The translations under genes and the position numbers were made by a program. The notes beneath the pieces were generated by a model. That model was not told the DNA's origin. It saw nothing but the letters and a program-made list of their open reading frames with translations, and searched no databases. A stretch of DNA of 64,000 nucleotides from Capra hircus (taxonomy: Eukaryota; Chordata; Mammalia; Artiodactyla; Bovidae): positions 55,943,362 through 56,007,361 of the forward strand of contig NC_030826.1 of the NCBI RefSeq assembly GCF_001704415.2, in the 5' to 3' direction. Positions 24,701 to 34,854 of the stretch are shown here, piece by piece (the stretch's first letter is position 1; each line of letters opens with the position of its first letter).

Positions 24701-26574
24701 CTTTGGTCCAGCAGCAGAGCTTATGGGGAAAGAGTGGGCTTGTGGACAAAGATGGGGGACGAGGATGAACAGTGACCTGGGTCTTGTCCTCTGTCTCAGC
24801 AGTGCTGGGAGGAGCCTAGGGTGTGCTCAGGGAGAAAGGCAGCTGACCCTTCAGCTTTGGCATGGGCTGGGGTGCATAGGTACCCCACACAGGGCACCAT
24901 CCTTGCCGTTACAGAGAGGCAAAGACCCCTGAACACACTGACCCGCTTTGGTAGAAGGTGGTGGTCACTGGATGATTCTGTGTGACGTCAGAGCCACATG
25001 GGTGCTTAGTGTGGGACTGGGGAAAGAGTGATGCCTGAGCCATGCTTTGATCTCCAGCACCAAGTACCACCCCAGGGAGCACCGCCTGTCTGGCTGTACC
25101 GGACACCCTCCAGACAGTGAATGATGGACAGAACCTCAGCACCAAGGAGATGTTGACCCACTGCCCGGGGTAAGGGCCTGGGAGACTGTGGGGGAGGAGG
25201 GTCAGCAGCCTCAGGGGCCCTCGGCTCGGGCCTGGGGCGGGGCCTGGCAGCACACCGTGACCTTTGTACCTCACCCTTCGCTGGGTTTCCCTCCAGCTCT
25301 GGTTCTGATGTTTATATTCTCCAAAGCTGCATGCAGAGTGGAAAACAGCACCCGTTCTGTGAACCCTCTCCCCTGAGGGGCAGCTGCAGGGACACAGACG
25401 GAGGGTAGTTTCAGGTGGACTTGAAGCCCCTCCTCCCATCCCCACCCTCCCTGTCTCCCTTCTCACCGGGCTGTGGATGCAGAGGCCTGATTCCACGGTC
25501 CCTAACCCAGGCTCTCATCTAAAGTTATTTGCTCTACCAGAGATTCTGCTTCCAGGAGCTGCCTGTGGGGGTCTGTGGGAGGTGTGCTGGTTCCAGGCTG
25601 ACATTTAGGTCTGTCTCCTTCTTCCAAAGATACCCAGAAGGGCTGTGATGCTACTGTCAGACCCTGAAGGGAATGAGGAGGCGAGGGCTTTAAAGTGTGG
25701 GTGAGGACTGGTTTCAAGAAGTCAGCTGATAACAGGGAAAACTATGTGTGCAGGAAAGGGATGGAGAGGATGAGTTTGGACGCACACTTCTGAAAGTGGG
25801 CACTGCCCAGTCCCTCTCCTCCTTCCGTTCCCTCCCCTCCCCTTAAGGAGAGTCCCAAGGGCAGTTCCTGAGGCAGGAATGATGACAGGAGTCCCAGAGA
25901 GGGGCTGCCCTGACTTGGGTCTTCTGGGTTTGTTCCTGAGTTATCTAGGAACTTCCCTGGTGGCTCAGATGGTAAAGTGTCTGCCTACAATCCGGGAGAC
26001 CCAGGTTCGATCCCTGGGTCAGGAAGATCCCCTGGAGAAGGAAATGGCAACCCGCTCCAGTACTCTTGCCTGGAAAATCCCATGGATGGAGAAGCCTGGT
26101 GGGCTACAGTCCATGGGGTTGCAAACAGCTGGAGACAACTGAGCGACTTCACTTTATCTAGGCTACAGTGTCAGGGCGCAGGGAGAAGTGGGGTGGGAAG
26201 GGACCTGGGACCTCCTCCAGAGGAGGCAGCTCATTTCCAGTCACCGTGTCTCCCACAGGTCCCGGCTCAGCAATATCCACTTCCTGCTCCTGGTCTTCCT
26301 GAAGCTGCCCCTGTTCCTGGGCATGGTCGGGGCTGTCCTCTGGGTGAACAGACCTCAGAGGCACCCTGGAGGAAGGGAGAGACAGCTTGACCCTGGAAGT
26401 CCACCGTGCAGCGTGCTGTTCCCAGGAATGCCCTGTCCAGGAATACAGCTCTTCAGACTGGACAAGAGAGACCTTCAGATTCTGTGCTCCAGGGCAGGGG
26501 GACAGCAGTTGCTAGATTCTGGAAGGACTCAGGTCTTCTGGGGGCACTGGTCCAGGGAGGGTCCCGGATCTTAG
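18681..26574 (+). CDS. CD300E: CD300E-like activating myeloid receptor, four coding exons
   Basis: The CDS joins 18681-18720, 24342-24689, 25058-25169 and 26259-26574, giving 271 codons. All introns are GT-AG with phases 1, 1, 2. Residues 1-14 form a signal peptide (MWLPSALLLLCLPG). Residues ~15-128 are a V-type Ig domain with Cys in VRCQY, YWCRG, GRVCRK and DAGSYWC, the two-disulfide CD300 pattern. The stalk is ~130-167, and the membrane segment is ~175-196 with Lys182 (FLLLVFLKLPLF). The motifs CLSLTGPG, VETKGEE, NGRVSIRDH, TFTVTMENLN and stalk QNLSTKE resemble remembered human CD300E. Family knowledge: CD300E is a monocyte/dendritic-cell surface receptor that signals through DAP12; the Lys fits that. 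The tail has no Tyr, so no ITIM or ITAM. Human CD300E is about 205 aa; the excess is almost all tail after NRPQ. The ATG has A at -3. CD300C is the main alternative, but human CD300C has Glu in the membrane segment. Confidence 0.88.
18840..19020 (-). repeat. L2-like remnant in CD300E intron 1
   Basis: ATTCAAACATTCATC, TTGAGCACCAACTGTGTGCC and AGGACTGTTCTGAATGCGG match the reversed L2 3' end. A similar remnant lies at the same distance after exon 1 of gene 2. Confidence 0.5.
19060..19520 (+). mobile_element. Bov-tA SINE split by another SINE
   Basis: The outer element covers 19060-19178 and 19436-19520. CTCCAGTATTCTT is repeated at 19166-19178 and 19436-19448. Confidence 0.9.
19179..19435 (-). 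mobile_element. CHR-type SINE nested in a Bov-tA
   Basis: TTTATGGCTGCACTGGGTCT, CTAGTTGCGGCGAGCAGGGG, ending CCAGGGGAGTCCC. Flanked by a 13-bp target-site duplication. Confidence 0.85.
19930..20330 (-). mobile_element. L1 3' region with a tandem duplication
   Basis: ACTGGGGAAGAGCTGATTCA, CTATGAGTCAGCCGTATGTA and GAGTTCCTTGAGCTATACAG are reversed artiodactyl L1 3' sequence. Confidence 0.6.
20058..20215. repeat. 79-bp tandem duplication
   Basis: GGAGCACTGAATAGAGTTCC starts at 20058 and again at 20137. The two units differ at a handful of bases. Confidence 0.9.
20510..20645 (+). mobile_element. L1 3' end with A-rich tail
   Basis: ACTAAGTCACTTTGTTTTAC, TTATCAACTATACTCC, AAAATAAAAAGG. Confidence 0.65.
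20646..21259. other. No gene seen (CD300E intron 1)
   Basis: No recognised element; a MIR/L2-like string (TTATTAAGCCCTTTACAACC) lies near 21196. Confidence 0.3.
21260..22150 (-). mobile_element. L1 3' end and ORF2 C-terminus, split by a SINE
   Basis: The - strand frame 21979-22191 reads LPCDPAIPLLGI, the conserved ORF2 C-terminal motif of L1. The 3' UTR part runs to 21260. Confidence 0.8.
21352..21575 (-). mobile_element. Bov-tA SINE inside the L1
   Basis: AAGTCGCTCAGTCATGTGTG, CCCATGGACTGTAGCCCACC, CAACCTAGGGATCAAGCC. Confidence 0.85.
22151..22654. other. No gene seen (CD300E intron 1)
   Basis: 22155-22300 has a MIR-like look (CTTCACAGATAAAACC). Nothing else recognised. Confidence 0.3.
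22655..22860 (-). mobile_element. Bov-tA SINE
   Basis: GAAGTCGCTCAGTCCTGTCC, GGGATCTTCCCGGCCCAGGG, GAGCCATCAGGGAAGTCC. Confidence 0.9.
22861..23179. other. No gene seen (CD300E intron 1)
   Basis: Unassigned sequence. Confidence 0.3.
23180..23402 (-). mobile_element. CHR-type SINE
   Basis: TAGTTGCAGTGCGAGGGTTC, GACCGAGGATCAAACCCACG, GGACCACCAGGGAAATCCC. Confidence 0.8.
23545..24020 (+). mobile_element. L1 3' end
   Basis: GCATGGATGGACCTAGAGAG, CATGTGGAATCTAAAAAG, AACCAACAAGGACCTACTGT, TTAAATTAAAGC end. Lies 320 bases before CD300E exon 2. Confidence 0.8.
24342..24689 (+). CDS. CD300E: CD300E exon 2 (IgV domain)
   Basis: Acceptor ttttccag ends at 24341 and donor gtaagag starts at 24690. The 348-nt exon is open throughout and phase 1 to phase 1. 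It carries the Ig cysteines, the CD300-specific second Cys pair, the DAGSYWC F-strand motif and one N-glycosylation sequon (NLT). Confidence 0.92.
25058..25169 (+). CDS. CD300E: CD300E exon 3 (stalk)
   Basis: Acceptor tctccag ends at 25057 and donor gtaagg starts at 25170. It codes a Ser/Thr/Pro-rich stalk with two unpaired Cys and the motif NDGQNLSTKEMLT, close to the human CD300E stalk, plus an NLS sequon. Phase 1 to 2 keeps frame with exon 4. Confidence 0.85.
25935..26155 (+). mobile_element. Bov-tA SINE in CD300E intron 3
   Basis: AACTTCCCTGGTGGCTCAGA, CCAGGTTCGATCCCTGGGTC, GACAACTGAGCGACTTCAC. Little diverged. Ends about 100 bases before the exon 4 acceptor. Confidence 0.93.
26259..26574 (+). 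CDS. CD300E: CD300E exon 4 (transmembrane segment and tail)
   Basis: Acceptor tcccacag ends at 26258. Membrane helix with central Lys, then VNRPQ and a long cytoplasmic tail of about 71 residues ending at TAG 26572-26574. The tail is rich in Gly, Arg and Pro and has no Tyr. No AATAAA was noticed in the next ~600 bases, so the 3' UTR end is not placed. Confidence 0.85.
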
Positions 26575-28604
26575 AAGACACTCGTTCTGAGTCCTTGGGT
26601 GAGGAAGGGCTCAGCCACCCCTGCCCTTGCTTGGGGGTTCTCTTTTCTCCTCCCCAGATATCCTGATTCCTGGGCTTCACACCCACCTCCCAAGGGCAAG
26701 AATTCTCTGGAAGTTGTGTGCTCAGAGGCCTGACATTTTACTCTTCCCCTTGGCACAAAAGCTTCTTGGTTCAGCACTGCCAGGGAAACGACCACATCCT
26801 CCCTGCAGACAAGAGGCTCCCTGAAGGCACACCCCTCCCAGCTTCAGTCCTGGGCTCACAGGGCTCCATCTGCTCCTCTGGGACAATTCCAAGGGAGTTT
26901 AGTCCTGACAGAGTTTGCTCATGCAGCTGTCCTGTGAGCTCAGGGTTATTTCCTCTTTTCCAATGCCTCTTGGGCTTCAAACCTTCTTGTGTCCTTGTGA
27001 CCAATGTGTGACTTGGCTGAGTGCATCTCTGTCTGGCTCAGCCACAACTGAGCAGCTTCAAGTTAAACTTCTGGGGCTGTTTGGAGCAGTAATGGTAGAA
27101 GGAGGCAGTGGATACCTCTAATGTCACTCCGAGAATTCCCTAACTTGGAGAGTCTCCCATGCACAGAGTCAATGGAGAGTCCAGGTTTATCCAGTTTAGG
27201 AGAAGTCTGGTTGAGACCATCTATCAACAGTTAACCATTTTTGCAGAAGAGGCAGACATAGCTTCAAATACAGGGTAGAGGACACAGAGGAAAGGAGATG
27301 CTTCACCATGCTGGGATCGTACGATGCCACCATAACCACAGGCACCCTTAGCCCAGGGGAGTGCTCAGTTGCTTCTTGGATGCATATCCATTACTCCCTC
27401 CCTGAAGTATTCAGGCAAGAGTCGCACAGCCTGTCAACATTTCCGCTCACCTTTCTGCATCCAGAGTGACCCTTTTCCTCTGAGAGCTCCTCTGAGCATT
27501 GAGTTCTCAGGCAGCGCTGCTGTTCTCTGAACCTGAGCTCTGATGTGGCTCTCATAAGGGTGCATACATTCATGGCATCTCAGGGAGAGCTGGGGCTGGC
27601 CCCAAACTCGGCTGAAGGAAAACCTCATTCTAAAGAGGCACATACTAATCATGACCGGAAAATATACGCAGGGTGGTATAAGAAGCATAATAATGGGCAA
27701 GAGAAGAGCTTGCAATGCACCTCATAAGGAAGATAAACTCACAAGTCAGTAGAGCACAGGCAGGGCTGGCAAGCACCACGGGACAGTCGCAGGCGAGATG
27801 CTCCATGATGTCAGAGGGGAAAATATTATGTCACACTGGCTGGGTCGGTGGGAGGAGGTGATATTTGAGACTGACCTTAAAGGAGGTATATACGTTCAGT
27901 CAAGTGGGGTGGTAAGGTGGGGTTGGGGAGCCGGGGGAAGGAACATATTCAGAGCAACAGCAGAAGTGAAAACAAGGAGGCAGAAAATACTCATCGTAAT
28001 AGTCAGGCAGAGAAGACCAATCAGCAGAGTGTGAGGTTCACATACAGTTTCCCATGGTGGAGGTGTGTTTAAGATTCTGGTGGGATGAAGTTGTGGCAGT
28101 GCAGTTTTAACTGAAAAACCTAGGAAGACCCAGTTTTAAGACCTTAGTTTTAAGGTGGGGGTGTGCTGAAGGGGTTTGGACTCCAACGTCTACTCAGGCT
28201 TTGACTGAGACACTTGGATGAATTTGAGCAGATCAACATGGAGTCATGGATGTGTTTTAGGAAGGTTTACCCAGCTGATGAATAGGATAGTCTGATAGGA
28301 AGAGTCCGGGAGTACAGAGATGTCAAGCCTGAAAGACCAGAAGGATAGGTCATCATTGAGAGAAATAGGGAAGTCGGGAGCAGGCTAGGGGGATAAAGAG
28401 CTTGGTTTTCTCTATGAGACTGGGATTACCAGGCATAGAGGAACAGTCAGAAGCTAGAGATGTGGGTTAGCAGAGTACTCATGCTGGAGTGAAGATGTGT
28501 GGGGTGGTAAACTGGAGCCCAGGGACAGGGGGAATCATCAAGGGAAGAGTTCAGGACCAAGGACAGAGTCCTTGAAGCACCTGCAGTTAGGAGGGACTGG
28601 GGGC
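26575..28604. other. CD300E 3' flank and intergenic; no other gene seen
   Basis: The 3' UTR must begin here but its end is not visible. No coding exon or recognised repeat. Confidence 0.3.
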
Positions 28605-28830
28605 TTCCCAGGAAGTGCTTAGGGGTAAAGAACCTCCTTGCCAATGCAGGAGACAGTAAGAGATGCAGATTAGATCCCCGGGTCAGAGAAGATCCCCTGA
28701 GGAAGGGCATGGCAACCCACTGCAGTATTTTTGCCTGGAGAATCCCGTGGACAGGGGAGCCTGGTGGGCTAAAATCCATACGGTTGCAAAGAGTTGAACA
28801 TCACTGAACTGACTGAGCATGCACGCATGC
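28605..28830 (+). mobile_element. Bov-tA SINE
   Basis: GGGCTTCCCAGGAAGTGC head, TTAGATCCCCGGGTCAG, CATCACTGAACTGACTGAGC. Confidence 0.82.
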
Positions 28831-28835
28831 AAGAC

Positions 28836-29270
28836 AATAAACAAGCAATTGCATAGATCAATATTGGGAAAACAGACGTTTTTACCATGTTGAGTCTTCC
28901 ATCCACAAATGAGGTGTATCTCTCAATTAATTTAAATATTCTTTGACCCCTGTCATCAGGATTTTGCAACTTTTAGCACACAGATGCTAGGCAGGTTCCA
29001 TTAGATTTTTACCAGGTGTTTCTTCTTTGGGGGGAAGCAGTTCTGAATAGTGTTTTATTTTCTACCAAGTTGTTGCTAGTATCTAGAAATATGACCCTTT
29101 TGTGTGTGTATTGATCTTGTATCCTGAGATCTGGTTGAACTCATTTATTGGTTGAGCAGTTTGTTTGTTTTTTTGGTAGATTCCATGGGATTTTCTACAT
29201 AGACAATTATGTCATCTGAGAAAAGGAACACTTTTATGCTTCCTTTCCAATCTTTAAGTTTTAGTGGTGT
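28836..29270 (-). mobile_element. L1 ORF2 fragment
   Basis: The - strand frame contains RIFKLIERYTSFVDG, a run I associate with L1 ORF2. Frames broken. Confidence 0.65.
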
Positions 29271-29383
29271 CCTGGAGGCCTGGGGAGCCCAGGGAAGGTT
29301 TAAAACACTCTGATGCCATGTAGAGGATGTGACATTGTGGGTCCACTGCTTTCAGCCATTGCTACTTTTAAAAGAGAAGCTGG

Positions 29384-29505
29384 GGGACTTCCCTGGGGTC
29401 CAGTGGTTGAGACTCCATGCTTCCAAAGCAAGGGGGTGTGGGGTAGATCCCTGGTCAGGGAATTAAGATCCCAAAGGCTGCATGGCATGGCAAATAAAGA
29501 GAGAG
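29384..29505 (+). mobile_element. CHR-type SINE
   Basis: GGGACTTCCCTGGGGTCCAG head, TAGATCCCTGGTCAGGGAAT, GCAAATAAAG tail. Confidence 0.75.
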
Positions 29506-30044
29506 AAGCTGGAGATGAAATCCCTCATGTTTACATATGGGCAAGAGATTCCATTAATAAAATACCATGATCAAAATGAAACATGTCTGTAAATCCATGC
29601 AAGTTACAGATACAGTCTGTGACTTCTGAGCAAAGCAGAGAATTTCAGAACCCTGTGTATCTGCCTGGTATTTATGCCTGGGGCCATATGGTGCCCTCAG
29701 CAGGCTTGGGAACTGACCTTCTCAAGAGCACAGATGGATCTATTGGGAGGGTAGGTGAGCCAGACACACGCTGGTCCGGGGCAGATTCAACTCTGCTACC
29801 TGGCTCTGTGACTGGGCACCCAGGGCCCTCACCCTTCACATCGCCTTGTTCTTATATGTGATGCGAAGGTGCTGGATCAAGACGTGTGTGTGGCAGCTTT
29901 AAAGTGTGACTTCAAAGTTCCTTGACGCTCCTCCTATCAAAGGTTGGGGCTTACTTCCCCTCCTTGAGTTTGGGTGAACTAGGACTGCCTCAGTCTCAGA
30001 CTGGAGCAATGTTTCTCAATGCTTTTCCCATTATCACCCTCCTA
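29506..30044. other. No gene seen
   Basis: No recognised element or exon. Confidence 0.3.
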
Positions 30045-30180
30045 AAGATCCCCTGGGGAAGGAAGTGGCAACCCACTCCAGTATCCTCGCCTGGGAAATC
30101 CCATGGACAGAGGAGCATGGCGGGCTACAGTCCATGGGGTTGCAAAGAGTCGGACACGACTGAGTGACTAAACCACCAGC
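30045..30180 (+). mobile_element. Bov-A SINE fragment
   Basis: GATCCCCTGGGGAAGGAAGT, GCTACAGTCCATGGGGTTGC, CGGACACGACTGAGTGAC. Confidence 0.88.
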
Positions 30181-30639
30181 ACAACCGTCACTCACAGTTT
30201 GCATCTACATGTAGGGAGTCTGACTGTGACCTCCGTGAGGGGATAAAAAGGGGTCTTCCAGGTCTCTCCCCTCTGTTTGCTGTCAACTCACCACTGCCAG
30301 ATATATTCTAACTCTGTGTTTGCTTTAGGGTCACTTCACACCCTCTAGAATATATGGGTCATCCTCTCACACATGAAAAATGAAACTAGTGTCCCAACGA
30401 AACCGTCTCAGAGGAGCACAGGAAATCCATAGATTTTAATAGGAAACGTACAGCACGAATGTACAGCTCACAAACACACGAGCTGGGCTCTGGACCAACC
30501 CCGTCTTCAATGATCTGTGTCCAGGCTGCCCTTCCTCTTAGAGGAACGGATGCAGCAGAAGGTGGGCTTGGTGGACCCCTGGACACCCAGCCCATGGTGG
30601 GGGGTCTTTGCCCATCTAGACACACTTTAAAGCTATTTT
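30181..30639. other. No gene seen
   Basis: No recognised element or exon. Confidence 0.3.
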
Positions 30640-30926
30640 AAAAATAATTTTTGTGTATTTGTTTTTGGCCGTATGTGGTCTCTGTTGCTGGGTGTGGGCT
30701 TTCTCTAGTTGTGGCTAGCAAAGGAGCTGCTCTCCATTGCAGCGCACGGGCTTCTCATTGCAGTGGCTTGTCTTGCTGTGGGGCTCAGGCCCTGGAGCTC
30801 AGGAGTTGCGGCGCTTGGGCCTACCTGCCCCGAGGCATGTGGGATCTTTTCTGGCCAAGGATTGAGTCGGTGTTCCCCTGCATTGGCAGGCGGATTCCCA
30901 ACTACCAGACCACCAGGGAAGTCCCA
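30640..30926 (-). mobile_element. CHR-type SINE, long form
   Basis: TTGGCCGTATGTGGTCTCTG, CTTTCTCTAGTTGTGGC, ACCAGACCACCAGGGAAGTC. Confidence 0.8.
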
Positions 30927-31389
30927 AAGCTTTTTAGTTTAATCCCAGTTTTATGTAAACCGATGGATCTAGAATTTTGAAACCCATTGTTGGGCGGGAG
31001 CCCTGGACAAGGTCTTAGTCAATTATCTTCGGAAGAGCCGCCCTCCCTCCAGAGTCACAGGGACGGAGGCATTGGAAGGACACCCCCCACTCCAGGTGAG
31101 ATCACAGGGGCCTCTGAGGACCCCGTGTATGAGGGGAATGCCATCTCCTCTCCTCTCCTCTCTTCAAGCCTGCGGTGGAGGCTGCAGGAGGCAGAGAGGC
31201 CCTGTCAAGTTTCCAAGGCCAGGATGAAAGGGATCTTCTCCGTAGCAGAGACACTCATCTCCTTTGGGACTGAAATCACCGCTCCTTCTCTGATAAGAAG
31301 TCAGAAGCTTCTTCTCCATCTGCTCGGCAGGCGGGCGGGCGGGCAGGTGTTGGTGGTGAGTGCGCTGCGGTTCTCCAGCTAAGCCCAGC
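30927..31389. other. No gene seen; GGCGGGCGGGCGGGC run at ~31329
   Basis: Unique-looking sequence preceding (on the + axis) the pseudogene A membrane exon. Confidence 0.3.
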
Positions 31390-31521
31390 TCATTGCCCCC
31401 CAGGCTGCCCCAGACTCCTGCTCAGCCACGTTGCAGCACACAGCAGGCCCCCAAGCAGGGGCACCTCCATGAAGGTCAAGAGCACCACGCGGATGTTGCA
31501 GAGGAGGACGCTTACGAGGCC
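31390..31521 (-). pseudogene. Candidate CD300 pseudogene A transmembrane exon
   Basis: The - strand frame reads CNIRVVLLTFMEVPLLGG and then AATWLSR, matching the family pattern (N-I/V-R/H, Leu-rich helix, charged residue followed by V/L-P-L, then A-x-x-W). The charged residue is Glu, as in remembered human CD300C, not Lys. The expected cacag acceptor reads cacttgg, so it is lost. A stop follows soon after the helix. It lies 7 kb beyond the IgV relic on the same strand. Confidence 0.5.
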
Positions 31522-31729
31522 CAAGTGACAGGAGTGAGCTGCGTCTTTAGGGGAGCCCTGGGCCCTGCCTCTCTGCCCCCTCCCAGAGCTCAGACCTGGG
31601 TGACAGAGGGGCAAGCCTGCGTCCCTGCTGGGGTCTCCTCATGGGGCACAGCCGTTTTGCTCAAGGACTAAGCCTTCAGGGCCTCCCTACAGGCTCGGTG
31701 CCGGGGGCTGGCACCCTTTGCCGTCTGTT

Positions 31730-32000
31730 ACCATCCTGCCTTGTGACTGCTCCTCCACGATCCTCCTCAAATCCCCCACAGTCTAGACCCTCCCCTGTCT
31801 TTCTGATTTGGCCTCAGCTCCCCTGGCCACCTTGTGTTGCCCTTGGTAAATCCTGCCCGTCTTTCAAGCTCAGATCTAATATCACCTCTTAGAAGCAGAG
31901 AAAGATTCCTCAACCCCCATCAACCTGGCTATTTATCTGTTCGGTTCTCCTGGGAGGGGTCTGTCCCTGCTCTGACCCCCATCAGACAGTGCGTATAAGA
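31730..32000 (+). repeat. L2-like remnant
   Basis: TTTCAAGCTCAGATCTAATA, TCACCTCTTAGAAGCAGAGA and ATTTATCTGTTCG fit the 3' region of L2. Confidence 0.4.
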
Positions 32001-32019
32001 AGAAATAGCTCATATAACA

Positions 32020-32690
32020 CATACGTAATTTTTAAATTGGAGGGTAATGGCTTTACAATGTTTTGTTGGTTTTTGCCATACAGCAGCGTGAATCAGCCAT
32101 AGATACACATATGTCCCCTCCCGCTTGAGCCTCCCTCCCACCCCCGCCCCATCCCGCCCCTCTTGGGTCGTCACAGAGCACTGCCTTGAGCCCACTGGCT
32201 CTCTGTTTCACACACGGTAATGGGCTTCCCTTGTGGCTCAGATGCTGGTAAAGAATCTGCCTGCAGTGTGGCAGACCTGGGTTCTGGTTCAATCCCTGGG
32301 TCAAGAGGATCCCCTGGAGAAGGAAATGGCAACCCACTCCAGTATTCTTGCCTGGGATATCCCATGGACAGAGGAGCCTGGTGGGCTACAGTCCACGGGG
32401 TCGCAAAGAGTTGGACACAACCGAGCGACTGACATGCGCAATGTAGGTTTCCATGCTGCCCCCTCGGTTTGTCCCACCCTCTGCTCCCTCAGTCTGTCCC
32501 GCCCTCTGCCTCCTCTGCTGTGCCCACAAGTCCGTGGTCTATATCCATCTCTACTGCTGCCCCGCACATAGGTTCAGCTGTACTATTTTTCTAGATTTTA
32601 CATTATGCATAATATACAATATTTAACACAATAATTTATTTGTGTTACATATATATACACAGTACCCATATTTGACACTTGGTCTAGTCT
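32020..32690 (-). mobile_element. L1 3' region split by a SINE
   Basis: AAATTGGAGGGTAATGGC, GTGAATCAGCCATAGATAC, then after the SINE AGGTTTCCATGCTGCCCC and TGTACTATTTTTCTAGATTT. Confidence 0.65.
32222..32435 (+). mobile_element. Bov-tA SINE inside an L1
   Basis: GGCTTCCCTTGTGGCTCAGA, GAGGATCCCCTGGAGAAGG, ACAACCGAGCGACTGACATG. Flanked by the short repeat GTAATG/GCAATG. Confidence 0.88.
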
Positions 32691-33534
32691 CACACTGCTG
32701 GGCCCGTGGTGGTCTCTGCTCCCTGGATAGCCCCTCCCGGTACAGAGGAGAGTCTGATCCCCTCCCCCACAAGCTGTGCCAGGACCCCCCTCTCCCTGCA
32801 ACACCCCCTCCCCACCCGGGGCATGCCAGCCTTGGTCTCTACCTCCATCTGCCCTGAGCGTGGTGAGTCATGTTGTCACTACCTGCTTTCCTGAGAGAGA
32901 GTGGGCACACTGCGATGCCAGCCTTAAAATAGCCCTTCACCCACTGCGCTCTTCTCACCAGTCCCAGCACAGAGACTGCCCCGCCCTCCCCGCCCTCCAC
33001 CCCCTGCCCACTGCTCCCGGCTTCTCCAGCTTCTCTTGAAGTCCTGCGTCCTATGGCTGCAAGGGACAATTCCCCCAGAGCAGCGAGCAAGACGGAAGAG
33101 GGTCTTGAAGCATCTCCCATAACCTGGTTCCATTCAGACTCATTACTGAACAAACGAGAGCCAGGGGCCCAGGCTCCAAGCAACAGGACCCTCAAGAAAG
33201 GAAGCTGGACCGCAGCAGGGGAGGAAGATGAGGGAGGGCAATTCTGGGAGGAAGCACCCAGGGAAAAACTGGACCTTGACTGTGGGAGCTGGAGGGCACC
33301 ATGCTGCGCTGGGAAGAACCTGGGGCGGCCTGAGTGGGAGACGCTGCCCTTTGATGGGAGAGCTGACCTCTGAAGGGGGTGGGCTTCAGGCTGCTGTCAC
33401 GCCTCTCTTCCATGCGGTGAATGTGGGAAAGCAGGGACCCTAGCTCCCCACTCCCTCCTGGAATGTCCTAACACCTGGGGAGAGAAGGACCAGAGTGGAC
33501 GCCTGTGACTGTCCTGAGCAGATTAATGACCTTC
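32691..33534. other. No gene seen
   Basis: GC-rich. Several overlapping open frames on both strands, none with a recognisable domain. Confidence 0.3.
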
Positions 33535-33748
33535 CCCTTCCCAGGTGGCTCAGTGGTAAACAATCCACCTTTCAGTGCGGCAGACTAGGGCTCCATCACC
33601 GGGTCAGGAAGATCCCCTGGGTCAGGAAATGGCTACCCACTCCAGTATTCTTGCCTGGGAAATCCCAAGGACAGAGGACCCTGGCGGGCTACAGTCTATG
33701 GGGCCACAGAGACTGGGACACGACTCAGCATGCACACACACACAAAAG
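33535..33748 (+). mobile_element. Bov-tA SINE
   Basis: CTTCCCAGGTGGCTCAGTGG, GGAAGATCCCCTGGGTC, GACACGACTCAGCATGC, then a short CA run. Confidence 0.88.
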
Positions 33749-33924
33749 ACGCCAGAGCCTGCGAATGTGTTATGTTACACAGCAAGGGGGGCTTCATCGT
33801 GCAGACAGGTTTAACATTGGCGATCCACTGATTTTGAGAGGGAAGCAACACAATGTAGGGAAGACTTGACTCGCTACAGCTGGCTTTGAAGCCGGAGGGG
33901 GCCCAGAGCCAAGGAATGCAGAGG

Positions 33925-34140
33925 CCTTTTGTTGTTTAGTCTGCTTGTTGTGTCCGGCTCTTTGCGACCCCATAGACCGTAGCCCGCCAGGCTCCTCTGT
34001 CCACAGGATTCTCCAGTCAAGAATACTGGAGTGGGTTGCCCATTTCATCCTCTAGGCAATTTTCTCGACCCAGGGATCAAACCTGTGTCTCCTGCATTGG
34101 CAGGCGGATTCTTTACCGCTGACCCCCTTGGCAAGCCCGC
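33925..34140 (-). mobile_element. Bov-tA SINE
   Basis: CTTTGCGACCCCATAGACCG, GACCCAGGGATCAAACCTGT, GCTGACCCCCTTGGCAAGCC. Confidence 0.87.
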
Positions 34141-34299
34141 AGTGGCCTCTAGAAGCTGAAAGAGGCAAGGAGGTGGATGCTACCCCAGAGCCCCTGAAGG
34201 GACTCAGTCCTGCCAGCCCCTTGATTGTAGCCCAGTGAGACTTATTTCAGATTTCTGGTCTCCAGAGCTAGGAGATAATAAAATTGTGATACTTTAAGC

Positions 34300-34437
34300 C
34301 ACCAATGGACATGAGCTTGAGTAAACTCTGGGAGTTGGTGAGGGACAGGGAGGCCTGGTGTGCTGCAGTCCATGGGGTCACAAAGAGTCGGACACAACTG
34401 AGCGACTGAACTGAACTGAACTGAACTGAATTGAAGC
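34300..34437 (+). mobile_element. BovB LINE, terminal 3' fragment
   Basis: CAATGGACATGAGCTTGAG through the CTGAACTGAACTGAACTGAA tail. Strongly 5' truncated. The flanking AAGCCACCAAT is repeated at both ends (34297 and 34434), a target-site duplication. Confidence 0.9.
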
Positions 34438-34854
34438 CACCAATTTTGTGGCGATGTTACAGCAGCCACAGGAAACTCACAGAGTGCTTGCCTTCTGGCA
34501 CACTCGAGGCTGAACCCCACTATGCCTCCTTTTGCTTCTCTGGGTTTGCAGGGGCAGGTCAGAGGGAGACCACAGCCTTGCCTCCTGCAGCCCAGCTGGA
34601 GAGGTTTGTTCTGGTTCCTCGCAGGGAGCGGGCAGCTCTGTCAGTCCTCAGAGGCATAAACGGGGAAGGGGAAGCCCAGGACAGACGACTGTTTCTTCTC
34701 TCTGCATAAAAGACATCAGAGGGTCCACATGGGGGTCCCTGACTGAGCGCCCCAGGGAAGCAACCACCGGGCAGCCATGGGGAAGGTCTGCAGGAGGTTG
34801 TCTCTGCTTGCCTGGTGGGGACACTGCTCAGGGCCGTGGGTTGGCTGCTCTGAC
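34438..34854. other. No gene seen
   Basis: No recognised element between the BovB end and the candidate stalk relic. Confidence 0.3.

Noticed and set aside
24909..25496. 195-codon - strand open frame
   Set aside because: Antisense over CD300E exon 3 and flanking introns, with no recognisable domain.
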